Positions 1 to 10,900 of a DNA stretch of 64,000 bases are shown one piece after another. The translations under genes and the position numbers were made by a program. Source of the stretch: Cryptomeria japonica (Eukaryota > Streptophyta > Pinopsida > Cupressales > Cupressaceae); assembly GCF_030272615.1 (NCBI RefSeq), contig NC_081413.1, positions 719,959,867-720,023,866 on the forward strand, written 5' to 3'. The first letter of the stretch is position 1. Each line of letters starts with the position of its first letter. A model generated the notes under the pieces. The model saw only the letters and a list, made by a program, of their open reading frames with translations. It was not told the origin of the DNA and made no database searches.

Positions 1-11
1 GTATGAGTTAA

Positions 12-173
12 GAACTTGAAAATCTACATAGGGCATATAAGGATTCTGAAGCAATTTTGGATACACCAGAGATGAGCACAGTGGATGCAATGGAAGAATT
101 TGCTGCACAAGTTATGACAACTATTGACATCACTAAAACATTGTTAGAAACATGGGATAATGATTTTGCGTAG
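12..173 (+). pseudogene. C-terminal remnant of retroelement extra ORF
   Basis: An open stretch of 53 codons ends at TAG 171-173. It is rich in Glu, Ala and Thr and looks alpha-helical. Its last 35 or so residues match, with many substitutions, the C-terminal part of the extra ORF of element S (opposite strand, 2767-3225): both have the pattern P-x3-T-[VI]-D-x-M-E-x-F followed about 20 residues later by W-[DE]. It lies immediately upstream of polypurine tracts and an LTR, where an extra ORF after pol is expected. A stop at 9-11 blocks upstream reading, and the left edge of the window cuts off the rest. The function of this protein family is not known to me. Confidence 0.55.
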
Positions 174-304
174 ATGAAGTCTCATTTTATTGACATTTTC
201 TTAAGACTTCCATTGTCAAAACTCTTATATTTATATATGTAGTTTTTGATGCAAATTTTGATGTAATATATATGTATTTTACTTTTCAATTTGGCATTGT
301 TGTC

Positions 305-437
305 AAAGGGGGAGTAGAAATATGTATGTGATGTAAAATTTTGTATGTACTGTTAAGGGGGAGTCTGTACATTTTTGTAAGAACACATAGTTGTCTCAAA
401 ATTTTCTAAGTGTTGCCATCAATGCCAAAGGGGGAGA
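305..437 (+). other. Cluster of three polypurine tracts before the 3' LTR
   Basis: Three copies of AAGGGGGAG lie at 305-314, 355-363 and 427-437, all on the plus strand. The last abuts the LTR start at 439 and is the likely primer for plus-strand DNA synthesis. The other two may be older or auxiliary tracts. The stretch 174-438 holds no coding sequence apart from this. Confidence 0.7.
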
Positions 438-438
438 T

Positions 439-1388
439 TGTTGGCTTGATGATGATTTTTGTATTGGATGACTTTATGTGATGTCATTAATGGAGCACAT
501 ATACACACATATATTAGTTAAGTCAAACTGGTTTTACTCTCAAGTCTTTGTACTGCAAACCGGTATCATTTATATAGAGAAGTCCAACCAGTATAAAGGT
601 GTCTAAACTGGTATATGTTGACAACTGGTATATGTAGGAATGCCAATTGGTTTTGATCAATTCCACTAACACCAGTTTCAAGATGCAACAAAGATCGACA
701 AGCAGATGAATGGAGAACAATCGGTATATGAGTTGGAAGCGGTTAACACTCAAACGATGTCAGTGTTGAAACTGGTTTCACAGATTGTGTGATGAGTTAT
801 CACCGAACGTGATGAGTTATCTCTAACTAACATTTTTGATGGTGATCTGTGATGTGTTATGGAAGATTGTCCAAATACACTGAACCTAAGAAATTGTGAT
901 AGGTTCTTGAGGATGACATGAAATCTAATGTCTATAAAAAGACATTGTGATGAACAATTTTTATGATGCAAGATACGAGTTGTGTTAAGAGTTAAAGTTG
1001 GTGTGAATTCTAAGTATGTCGGTGATGCAGTATTGAGTGATCAGAAAAGGATCTATACAAGCAAGATGTGTTATTTCTAGATCATACCACCTATTGTTTT
1101 CTAATCACTATAGCAGTTTAAATCCAATAACCGGGTAAGCTCTAACAAGCTTCATTGTAAAAATCCTCTAACCAAGTGATCCATTAGTTTGGATTTGAAA
1201 TCCTCTACTGAGGTTACTCCTAACAAGGTATTACCTTTAACTAAGTATAGCTCCTAACAGGGCATTGGAATCTCTAACAAGATTCACTCCCAACAGAGGA
1301 CTTTGTAGACCTTAACCGATCAGTTACCTATTTCTATAGATAGTTAACTTGTGAGTCCCATCTCACCGTGGTTTTTCCCAATTCAGTT
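439..1388 (+). repeat. LTR of plus-strand Copia-like element, left part
   Basis: It begins TGTTGGCTTG directly after a polypurine tract. A TATA-like TATAAAAA lies at 933-940. The part after about 1130 carries the repeated 'taac(a/c)agg...' phrases also seen in the Copia LTRs near 43000 and 48900. It is cut at 1388 by the LTR of element S. The text at 33047-33180 reads like the continuation of such an LTR, so the two parts probably belong together. Confidence 0.7.
933..940 (+). promoter_or_regulatory. TATA box in LTR
   Basis: TATAAAAA sits about 495 bp into the LTR. It is the best core-promoter candidate on this strand of the LTR. Assignment rests on motif and position only. Confidence 0.4.
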
Positions 1389-1630
1389 TGTTAGTCCCAA
1401 TTGGTACTGAGAGGGGAGGGGTGGATCAGCACTTTACTAGTTTTAACCAATTGAAACTTTTACTTTAAGTTTGAACTAATTTACCATTCACCAATGTAAA
1501 CATTTACTGCAGAAGATTAAGCATACATGAAAAGATACACAATGACACAAAAATTAATCTCATGGAAAGCCAATAAGGAGAAAACCATGGTGTGAGTAGG
1601 CTCACAAAATTTGTGCTCTTCTGGAGTACA

Positions 1631-1736
1631 CCCAGTTAAGAGCCATCCCTATTAGGAGATTACAAAGACACTATTAGGTGCTGCCCAGTTAAGAGCCATC
1701 CCTATTAGGAGATTACAAAGACACTATTAGGTGCCA
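1631..1736 (-). repeat. 53-bp tandem duplication in element S LTR
   Basis: Two essentially identical 53-bp units (1631-1683 and 1684-1736) each begin CCCAGTTAAGAGCC. The matching part of the other LTR (about 32980-33035) has only one unit, so the duplication or its loss is specific to one LTR. Confidence 0.85.
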
Positions 1737-2186
1737 CCCAGTTAAGGGATTTTGAACAAGGCCGGTTAGTCCCTTTACCCTGTTAAAGGTAGCCTGGTTA
1801 AAGGACTTAGAACATCAATCAAGATGTCACCCGGTTAAGGGATTTATGTTGCAGTTGTTAGAAAGCAACAGATGGATGATCTGCAAAAACTGCTACTCAT
1901 TAGCCTAGTCAGATCACACTAAAGAATCACACTAGATCTACATCGGTTGTGTCTATTCTACACAACTCTAATTTCCTGAATGCACTATCAACTCTGCCTT
2001 CTACCGATTTTTGGATCCTTTAATATCACATTGTCGGTGCTATGTCACTTGAGTCACCACTCTGTGAAACTCCACTCTATCAGTCTTATGTCATTCGGCT
2101 CTCCAGTCTCTTAAACTCCCCCTGTGTCCACTTTTACATTATCTTCATTCACCTTGACAACAACCATTTCAAGAATGAGATATGTG

Positions 2187-2194
2187 TATTTATA
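2187..2194 (-). promoter_or_regulatory. TATA box in element S LTR
   Basis: Minus-strand TATAAATA about 470 bp inside the LTR. It is the most likely core promoter for the element's RNA. The assignment is by motif and position. Confidence 0.5.
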
Positions 2195-2663
2195 GACCCT
2201 TTAGTCTGTCGCCAACTTTCCCTCCAAAAAATGCCTTTCAAAATTCCATTGTTAGGCCTTAAATTACGCCTCTGAAATCATGTAGAAATCTCTATCAATA
2301 TAGTTGAACATGCTGATAAGTTCGTGGTTGACTAGAGAATACTCTTGATTTAGCTAGATGTAACTAAACATTACCAGTCTGTCGGTTACCGACTCTTCTA
2401 GTGTACTGATCAAAACCTGTCCAGTCGATTTCCTCTTGTATACTAGATTGTTCTTTGCTTAGCTGGTGAACCTCTTCTATGTCGATCTACTCACCATACC
2501 CGATCTTCTTACTACTTGTCGGTCTACCCACTTCTTTCTGGTCTACTCACTGCTTTCCAGCCTACTCACTGCTGATGGATTGTGAAGACTAAGGAGATGA
2601 TGTTGCCAACAATGACAACCATACCATTTACCTATCATGCAAAATAGTATCAGAATGCCAACA

Positions 2664-2680
2664 AACTCCCCCTTTGGCAT
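2664..2680 (-). other. Polypurine tract of element S
   Basis: On the minus strand the sequence reads ATGCCAAAGGGGGAGTT and abuts the LTR start at 2663. A second A/G-rich tract on the same strand lies at about 2753-2763. Confidence 0.8.
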
Positions 2681-2766
2681 TGGTGGAAAATACTACAAAC
2701 CACTACAAAACTGTGCCAGCTCTGGCCCCTTTTCCTGACAAGATTCCAAAATTCCCCCTTTTGCAA

Positions 2767-5700
2767 TCAATGGCAAAGACTATCCAAAAAAAAAAATTGT
2801 AAAAATAAAGCAAAAATCTCTTTAAAGTTTTCTTGAGCCACTTTCAAGGAAGATTCCCATGAAGATTGAATTTGTTTCATGGTGGTGAAGTGGCCATGTA
2901 AGACTGCAATGAAGACCTCCATATCATCAATTGTCTTACAGTCAGGTGCATTTATTAGGCGGTCTACTTCATTAATGTTCAGTTGCATGAAATCAATAAT
3001 CAATGCTAAATAGCACTGGAGCTCTAACAAATTAAGACTTCTTTTGTCTTCTTCATCTTTCAACCTTCTGATTTTGTGATTAAACATTTTGACTTTTCCA
3101 GTAAAGGTTGATGTTGAACTGCTAAGAGGATCAAAAGAGCTTACCAAATCTTGAATCTCCTTTTGAATCTGATTTATTTTATCTTCTAAGTCTTTGATTA
3201 AAGTAGGAAAATTTGAAGATTTCATCAGTAGTTGACCAACTTGCTATAGTATATTTTTAACTTCTTCTGTTCTGGTGGAAAGAGCAACTTTTCCAACTAT
3301 TATCTGCTCTTTTTCATATTGCCTTACTGCAACCTTCTCCAGGTCGGTTGCCTCTGAACTGATTACTTTAACCAGAGTAACCAACTGATAAATAATGGGT
3401 GCAGTATCATCAAATGCAATGTCTAAGATGAGATCAGAGAGAATTGTTTTGGCAGAAGTGAGGATTCTTGCCTTCTTTTTCTTTTCTCTCATTTTTACCT
3501 TTTCAACTTGGATTCTCAGTTAATCAGAGACTTTCATCAATTGCTTGGGGGTCATTTTCTTTATACCAATGACCGAGTCACCTTCTTCTTTCTCCTTCGT
3601 TCCTTCTTCCTTTTCTACAGTATCAACTTCTGAGCTAGTTGTTGTGATGATTCTTAGCTTTTTCTTTTCACTTTCATTGTCTGAGTCTAACTTCCTCTTT
3701 GCCAAAGGGGTATCCATCACTATTGTGTTATCCTTTATTTTCTTCTCTTCCTCTTTTCCTCCCTTTGCTTTCTTCTCTTCCTCTTTTCCTTCCTCTTCTT
3801 TCTTCTCTTCCTCTTTTCCTTCCTCTTTTCCTTCCTATGCTTTCTTCTCTTCCTCTTTTCCTTCCTCTGCTTTCTTTTCTTCCTCTTTTCCTTCCTATGT
3901 TTTCTTCTCTTCCTCTTTTCCTTCCTCTATTCTCTTACCTTCCTTTGTCTTCTTTTCTTCCTCTTTTCCTTCTTTAGAGAGAATAGGATTTGGTGTCAAT
4001 AAGGTTCTATGAGGTGTATCCTCATAAGGAATGTCTTCAACTAATACTACATCTTGACCGGAAAGCATAGTTTTATCAGCTTCCTTCACCGGTGAAGTAT
4101 GAACCGGTTGTTCGATACCCTTTGTCAGATTGGGGATGTCTGACACAACATTTCCTATGATATCCTGAACTGTGAAAGCATAAAAATTTTTAGTGGAGTC
4201 TGTTTCCTTATCTTTTCCTTTGCCAGGGACAGCTACACCTTTATCCTATTTTATTTCTTTTTCAATTTCTTCTTTAGCTTTCTTTTGCTAGTTCATAATT
4301 TCCTTCCACAAGGTAACACCTTCAGCATGTACTTCTCCCAATTCTCCTATTGTTACTCTCCCAGTTCTATTCCTTATTTTGAAATTTTCAATTCATGCTT
4401 TAGCCACCTGTAAATCTTGATCAAGCTCTAAGTCATGTTGTACTTCCATGAGTGCTTTTATTCTGAGTTCCTTTTCAGTAGCTAGGGCCATCTTCCATCT
4501 CCCTTCAACTTGATCTAGCAAGTCTGATGGGATAATGCCATATAAAACACTAGGAGTCCTACAAAAATTGTGCAAGTTCTAGATCAAGGCATCCTCAATT
4601 TTCCTTTTGTCTTCTTCGTTGTTGATGGAATATCTCCTTCCAACACCGCCCAGACCTCCAAACTTTTTGATCCCATGCACCAACTCATCAACTGTTGCAG
4701 CTTTGTTCCTCCCACTTCTTCTAACCTCCTTTATTTCCACATCTGATAAGGTTTCAGTGATATCACCTTATTTCTCATCATTTTTAAGCTTTGGATCACT
4801 CTTTTTCTTTCTGGTGTAAGTCACTCCTACTAGTCTATCTTTACTTGGTGAAGATATCGAAGTACTTAGATCCTTTTCCTTTGAGTATGTTGTAGGCTTG
4901 GTTGTTGCAATCCCCTTAGATTTTGTCTTTGTCACTTTCTTCTTTCCACCTATTGATTCTTCATGTTTATCAGGTGTGACCCCTATTTGCACACTCACAC
5001 CGATGGAGGTAGTGGCACCAGATGCTTCACCTCCATATTTCTTATCAAGGGTATCAATCATTTTCCTTACTTTATTTTTATGATAGGAACCTAAAGTTCC
5101 TATTTAATTTTAGAGATTTCCTCCTTATATGTTCCAAACCTCTTTGCCTTTGAGTCTAGCAGTTTAGATAGAAGCATATTGGAATGAATTTTAACAAGAT
5201 TTGCTGCAACCTCATAGCCCATAGGTGGAACCCAAAAAATTTATGGGTTGAACTACTTGAATAATACAACAATCTATGTCTACAAGAAAACAGATGTTGT
5301 CTTTGTATTTTTGCACTATTCCTGTTGGAATTCTTTCTCTCTTGTGCATCCTAATTTGGAATTCCTTAAAATATCCCCACATTGCTTCCCCAAATTTATT
5401 TCCCACATCCCTAATCATTTCACCTATCTGAACCATGATAGGCTTCTCCCTTGACCATACTACACTACCCTTACCAAGAAAATATTTTTGCACATAGAAA
5501 AATATACATACCAGTAGTGAGCCATATTTGAAAGACTGCTTCTTATCCTTCTGTATTCTTTCCAAGTTCACCATGAATTGACTTTGAATCATCTCACATA
5601 TATCATATGTTGCATCTTCTTTGATAATTCAATATCTAGCATGGATGGCACCACTTGGCACACTATTCATTCAGCTTGATTGATAAACCCTATATCCCAA

Positions 5701-6232
5701 CACTACAGAGGCAAATCTTACTTTGGCAACCTCGATATGGGTGATTTTCATTTCTCTATTGTCACACTGGGATTTAGTTAACTAAGTGAATTCATTTGAA
5801 GAAATAATTCTTAGGGTTAATGCTTCACCTGTTGCACTGAACCCTGTCACTCTTCGAATCACCTCCTTTGTGATCTTAATTGGTGCATGACCTTCCAACC
5901 ACAAAAATTGATCACAAACCATTCTTAGTACATACCATGAAATTGATCAGGAAAGTCAACCACATTAGCCAAACCCTTGGTCTTCAGAGGTAGAAATTCT
6001 GCTTTCAATTTATCATTGTCATAGAACCCATTAAACTTATTTCGAATGAACTTATATCCAATTTCTTCAATCTTGCAATGAATGTAGGAGTGAATATCTT
6101 CTACCAAGAATACACCAAAGGGCACAAATGATAAAGCAGCAGTCTTGTCTATTTCATCAGGTGCAGCTTGAACTCAAATTGGGGTTCCTTGATAGCTTCA
6201 ACCAACAGAGAAGTCGATATTGGCATTGCCAT
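2767..6232 (-). pseudogene. Large extra ORF of element S, function unknown
   Basis: About 1,155 codons with several frameshifts and stops. I take the start as the ATG at 6232 (MAMPIS...), because reading is coherent from there and the nested chromovirus begins 2 bp upstream. Order along the protein: an N-terminal folded-looking region (about residues 1-350; segments 5925-6125 and 5212-5592) with dense aromatic residues and phrases such as FLVEDIHSYI and HAPIKITKEV; a Lys/Ser/Thr-rich linker (4768-5061); a helical part (4393-4575); a Glu/Lys tandem-repeat region (about 3740-3975) next to a KKK-type basic stretch that could act as a nuclear signal; and a C-terminal helical, coiled-coil-like region (2767-3492). 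I recognise no enzyme motif, signal peptide or clear membrane segment, so an envelope-like role is not supported. Its place after gag with pol absent suggests a retroelement-encoded accessory protein. The last part has a homologue at 12-173. Confidence 0.65.
3740..3975 (-). repeat. Glu/Lys-coding minisatellite
   Basis: A roughly 30-bp unit is repeated about seven times with small variations; on the plus strand it is C/T only with occasional G. On the minus strand it encodes an EGKEEEKK-type decapeptide. It lies inside the extra ORF of element S. The long open frames on the plus strand here are by-products of this strand asymmetry. Confidence 0.85.
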
Positions 6233-6234
6233 GA
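6230..6234. repeat. TSD of plus-strand chromovirus (left copy, CATGA)
   Basis: CATGA precedes the LTR start at 6235 and recurs at 21678-21682 directly after the LTR end at 21677. This pairs the two ends of the composite insertion. Confidence 0.9.
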
Positions 6235-6304
6235 TGGTACAGGAGCACCCTTCCAAGCTCTCCCTCCTTTTTTTGGTGGTGTTATGCTTCTTTTGTAGCC
6301 TTTG

Positions 6305-6312
6305 TATATAAA
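6305..6312 (+). promoter_or_regulatory. TATA box of chromovirus LTR
   Basis: TATATAAA is kept in all four LTRs of this family (also 12310-12317, and minus-strand 25119-25126 and 32685-32692). Conservation among old copies and the C/T-rich tract just upstream support a promoter role. Confidence 0.6.
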
Positions 6313-6512
6313 ATAATGAGCCATGTGCTCATAGGTCCTAGTTAGGGTCCTAGTTGAGGTTTTAAGGGTTATAAGTCAAGATTGTGATTTTCTTGAAATT
6401 GGAGGGTATGTGTTTTTGTGTTGTTTAGGGGTCCTTCATAACATGGTGGTGTCCTTAGGTTGGCCCAATGTGGGTTTAGGAGTCATGAAAAGAAACATTG
6501 AGAAATTTGCTC

Positions 6513-6584
6513 AAAAGTTGCAAAAGTTGCATGACAACTTTTGAAAGTTGTCAAGCAACTTTTGAAAGTTGTCAAGCAACTTTT
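6513..6584 (+). repeat. Palindromic AAGTTG/CAACTT repeat cluster in LTR
   Basis: Alternating AAAGTTGC and GCAACTTT-type half sites can form overlapping hairpins. A 21-bp unit (GAAAGTTGTCAAGCAACTTTT-like) occurs twice here but once in the 3' LTR at about 12530-12572 and in the minus-strand relatives near 24880 and 32450. Confidence 0.8.
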
Positions 6585-7839
6585 CCACCAGGACGTCTAA
6601 ATCCTTAGTTTGGTGTAGACAACCCTAATATGGGCACACAGACAGAGGCAAAGGTGATATAAGTATTTGAAAACCCTAAGTTAATGGGTTGGATGTCAGA
6701 GATTGTATGGCTCAAGCAAACTGAATTGACTATGACTATTTTGTTGGTTACCAGTCAGTTTAAATGAAGCTACCCAGCAAGTTAATGGATTGATTTGCGG
6801 TCAAAACTATGTGAAATGTTTTCTATGGTGTAAATAATTCCATTGTGAGTGATTAGATTACCTTTTTATTTGTCGTTTGAGTGTGTTTGTAAATCATTTA
6901 TAAATTGCAGTCTCACTATCCAGTTTTGGACTAGTTTGGGCAAATGAAGTCATAACTCCATTCCCCATTGTGGAATCACCATGAAACCATGGGGAATGGA
7001 AGTGAAGACCCTGTACTATAGTACCATGCAAGTAGCACCCTTGAAAATGGAAGGAGGTAAAACAAAGACCCACTCCTAGGCAAGATTGGACAATGCCTGA
7101 CTAGGAAAGGTCAAGTTGTAGAGGTCTTGAAGAGCAAGGTTGGTTAGAGGAGAGTGCACCCTTTGGAGGAGGTGTAGAGGAGTGAGTGAAGCATCATTGG
7201 TGAGAAGGAGGAGCCTCCACCAATCCAAAAAAGGTGGTTAAAACTCAAAACACTCACTGTGACCCTAGCAGACCCTAAAAACCCTCACAAAAACCCTTGA
7301 AAACCTTAAAATCCACCTACGCCAGTGTACGAATACATGGAGGCCTAAAACCTAGAAAATCCTTGAGTCCTTTCCAAATGAATGGCAGTCCATTTTGGGA
7401 GTTTGGGTTGTTTGTGCATCATTTGTGAGAGGGAGCCCTAAAGGTCCGGGTAGGAGGCCTAATTGGTCCTAATCCTTGTAGCCCTATTTGAAGGTAAAAA
7501 CACAAAATAGTGAAATTGGTAAGGGGTTGGAATCTTGAAACCTCTTGGGGGCATGTGAATGGGTGGAAAAACTATGAAGTTGACCTGAAATAACCTTGCT
7601 AAGACCTTGGAAGGTGTGGAACAAGCTTAGCCCTTATTAGCCATAGTAAGGGGTTTTGGAGTCTCATGAGTAGGTGAGACCTTAGGAGTAGCATTGTAAC
7701 TCATTGGTGGGGGGATTGGGCAAGGTCAGGCAATTCCTCAAGCAAACGAAGTCTTAGAGATCCTAGGGTGTGAGGAGAACACTAGGTGATCCAAGAGCAT
7801 AGACTAGGCTAGTCTATCCCTAACCCCATCCCATCAGAT

Positions 7840-7851
7840 TGGTATCAGAGC
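7840..7851 (+). other. Primer-binding site of plus-strand chromovirus
   Basis: TGGTATCAGAGC lies 3 bp after the LTR end. This is the standard complement of the 3' end of plant initiator tRNA-Met used by many plant LTR elements. Confidence 0.9.
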
Positions 7852-7916
7852 TTAGTAAAAGACTTGGAGGACTATGTATGTCTCTATATACTAGTGAATC
7901 AGTAGGGGAGAGCAGA

Positions 7917-10900
7917 ATGGTCACTAATGCAGAGCTGGCTAGAGAAGTAGAAGAGCAGAAGGAGAAAAATAGAATCCTTGAAGAAGCAATGAGTGAGATA
8001 AGGGATAAATTGCAGGAACTGGTGGATCAAAGGACACAAGGACCTTGGGACGAAGACACCAAGGGTAAAGGAAAGAAAACCATTGAAATAGATGACATAA
8101 TACCTGAACCAGATCCCTTGTTCAATGAAGAACCTTTTGTAAAGGCTATTAAGGCTTTGAACACCAAAGCTTTTGAAGGATTGCCGCATTTCAGTGGAAG
8201 AATGGACATAGACACTGTTATGGAATGGATTAAGGGCATGGAAAACCACTTTCAGTGTGAGGGAGTGATAGAGGCTCAGAAGGTTAAAGTTGCCAAATCA
8301 AGATTAAGGGGAGTATCTTTGAAATGGTGGAAGTACCTGCAAGAAGAAAGAGTTAGCATGGGGAAGCTACCTATTGCCAATTGGAAGGCCATGGTGAGCA
8401 AGATCAAAGAGAAATACTTACGAGAGGATTATGAAGTCCAACTTCATAAGAAGAGATAGGGATTGAAGCAAAAAGATCTTGATGTAACCTCCTACAGCGA
8501 AGAATTCCAAAAACTTTGCCTTCGGTCCAAAGTCCAAGAAGATGAATCTATTAAGGTGGCTAGGTATCTAAGTGGCCTAAAGTGGAACATTCAAGAGGAG
8601 ATAAGCCTATGGACTCCTACTACTATTCAAAAATGTCATCAGCTTGCTACCAAGGTAGAAGAGAGGAATAAAAGGAAAGGAGACTCCAATAACAAGGGTA
8701 GAGGCAAAGGTAGAGACCAAATGAACCACCGAGGTGGTTACCAAAGCAAGTCAAATGAGCAAAGGAACCAAGGAGAAGCCAAGTTGACTGAGCATGGCAG
8801 TGAAACCAATCTTAGAGGAGGACATTCTAGAGGAAGAGGTGCACAAGGTGGTCCAAGTAGGGGTAGAGGTACTGGCAGAGGTAACTCCTACTTTGCAACA
8901 ATGAAGTGTTATAATTATGGTCAATTGGGACACCCGGCATATAGATGCCCTGACAAGCCTACCTCATCAAACAGTAGAAAGAGGGTTGCCTATGCTCATG
9001 AAGACTCTTCAAGTAGCAAGACAATAGATGTGGACCAGATTGAATTAGAGATTGGAGAAAATCTAATGTTCAATAGGATTTTGATCAGACAGCCGGTTAA
9101 GGAGGAACCCAAACATAAGAGAGCATTGTTTAGGGTGAGATGCAAAGTGCTTGGTAAGGTGTACAAGGTGATAGTTGATTCAGGCTCAATTGACAATATC
9201 ATATCAGAAGAGGCAATTAGGAAGTTGAAACTCACAAGGATACCCCACACTAATCCATACAAGGTGACTTGGTTGAACAAAGGACAGAGTGTGCTAGTCA
9301 ATGAATAGACTTGGGTAGAGTTTTCTATTGGAGGATATAAGGATAAGATCCTTTGTGATGTGTTGCCTATGGATGCTTGTCATCTCCTACTAGGAATACC
9401 ATAGCAATTTAATAGGAAGGTGATCTATGATGGAGAGGAGAACTCTATTTCCTTTAAGAAGGACATCAAGACCTTCAAAATTCAGTCCTTGAAAGAGAAT
9501 GAAGAGGGAACTTCAAAGACACCTAGTGTTTTATTGGCTACTAGTAAAGAGTTCTTAAACTTGCTACATGAGGGGGAGATAGTGTAGTGTCCCATCTTTG
9601 TGAAACCAAGGGAGGAAGAAGACAAGTTGCAGGTAGAGATACCCAAGGAGGTGAAGCAAATGTTGCAAGAGTATAAGGATATAGTGAGTGATGGAGCACC
9701 TGCAACACTCCCTCCAAGAAGGTCTATAACCCATCAAATAGAATTTGTTCCTGGTGCATCCTTACATAAAAAGGTTGCATATAAGCTCACACCTGATTAG
9801 AACAAGGAGGTAGCAAGGCAAGTGTAGGAGTTATTGGAACAAGGACTGATTAAGAAGAGCATCAGCCCATGTGCATTCCTGGTAGTGCTAGCATCAAAGA
9901 AGGGAGGCAAGTGGAGACTTTGCACTAACTAAAGAGCAATCAATAGGATCACCATAAGGTATAGGTTTCCTATTCCTAGAATAGAGGATCTAATGTACTG
10001 TTTAGGAGGGGCTATGTATTTTACCAAGCTAGTGGCTTGTGATGCCATTTGGACTCACCAATGCTCCAAGCACCTTCATGAGGTTGATAAATGAGGTGTT
10101 GAAGGATTTCATAGGTACATTTGTGGTGGTGTAACTAGATGACATTCTCATCTATAGCAAAACCAAAGAGGAGCACCTTGAGCATTTGAGGTTAGTCTTA
10201 GAGAGGTTGCATGAGGAGAAGCTATCCATCAACATAGAGAAGTGTGACTTCTTGAAGCAAAAGCTAGTCTACTTAGGATTTGTGGTGTCTAAGGGAACCT
10301 TGAAGATGGATCCAAGCAAAGTGGAGGCAATCTTGAATTGGCGTGCACCTAAAATAGGGACTGAAGTTAGGAGTTTTCGTGGATTAGCTCAATTCTATAG
10401 GAAGTTTGTGAGGAACTTCAGTGGTATATGTGCACCAATCCTTGACACCATTAAAGGAGGCCTTAAAACTAAATTTAAATGGACTAAGCAGGTTGACAAA
10501 GCATTTCAAATGTTGAAGCAAGAAGTAGCCACAAAACCTATCCTACTCCTACCTATGTTTGATAAGCTATTCACATTGGAGTGTGATGCAAGTGGAATTG
10601 TAGTAGGTGGTGTATTGAGTCAAGAGGGAAGACTTGTGGCATTTTTTAGTCAGAAGCATAAGAAAGGGCAACTTAACAAGGTGGCAGATGCATTGAGTAG
10701 GAAGTTCTTGACAATTCAAGAACTACAGTTGCAGAGCATAGGAATAGAAGGTTTCAAATACCTCTATGAAGGAGATGAAGACTTCTCATCAGCTTACAAG
10801 GTTTGCAAGGAGTTTGAGAACCATTTCCATGGTGAGTATGCAGATTACACTCTCCAAAATGGTCTCTTGTTCAAAGGTAACCAGTTGTGTGTACCGAGAG

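Larger units (their letters stand above)
1389..2663 (-). repeat. 3' LTR of element S
   Basis: 1,275 bp, beginning (minus strand) TGTTGGCATTC at 2663 and ending CTAACA at 1389. The other LTR starts identically at 23578 (plus-strand TGTTAGTCCC) and continues after the nested chromovirus at 32771. It is preceded on the minus strand by a polypurine tract. Confidence 0.85.
6235..7836 (+). repeat. 5' LTR of plus-strand chromovirus
   Basis: 1,602 bp, TGGTACAGGAGC...CCCATCA. TATATAAA lies only about 70 bp inside (6305-6312), which implies a very short U3. A palindromic AAGTTG...CAACTT repeat cluster lies at 6513-6584. The remainder has no coding content; apparent ORFs are shadows. The matching LTRs are 12237-21677 (split), 23611-25199 and 31189-32765. 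Confidence 0.92.

Noticed and set aside
3545..4012. Plus-strand Ser/Phe-rich and Leu/Pro-rich ORFs (155 and 92 residues)
   Set aside because: They are antisense shadows of the Glu/Lys minisatellite of element S; the sense frame on the minus strand has the neighbours and the module order.
2767..6232. Envelope-like protein
   Set aside because: No signal peptide, furin-like site or credible membrane segment is visible in any part of the frame.
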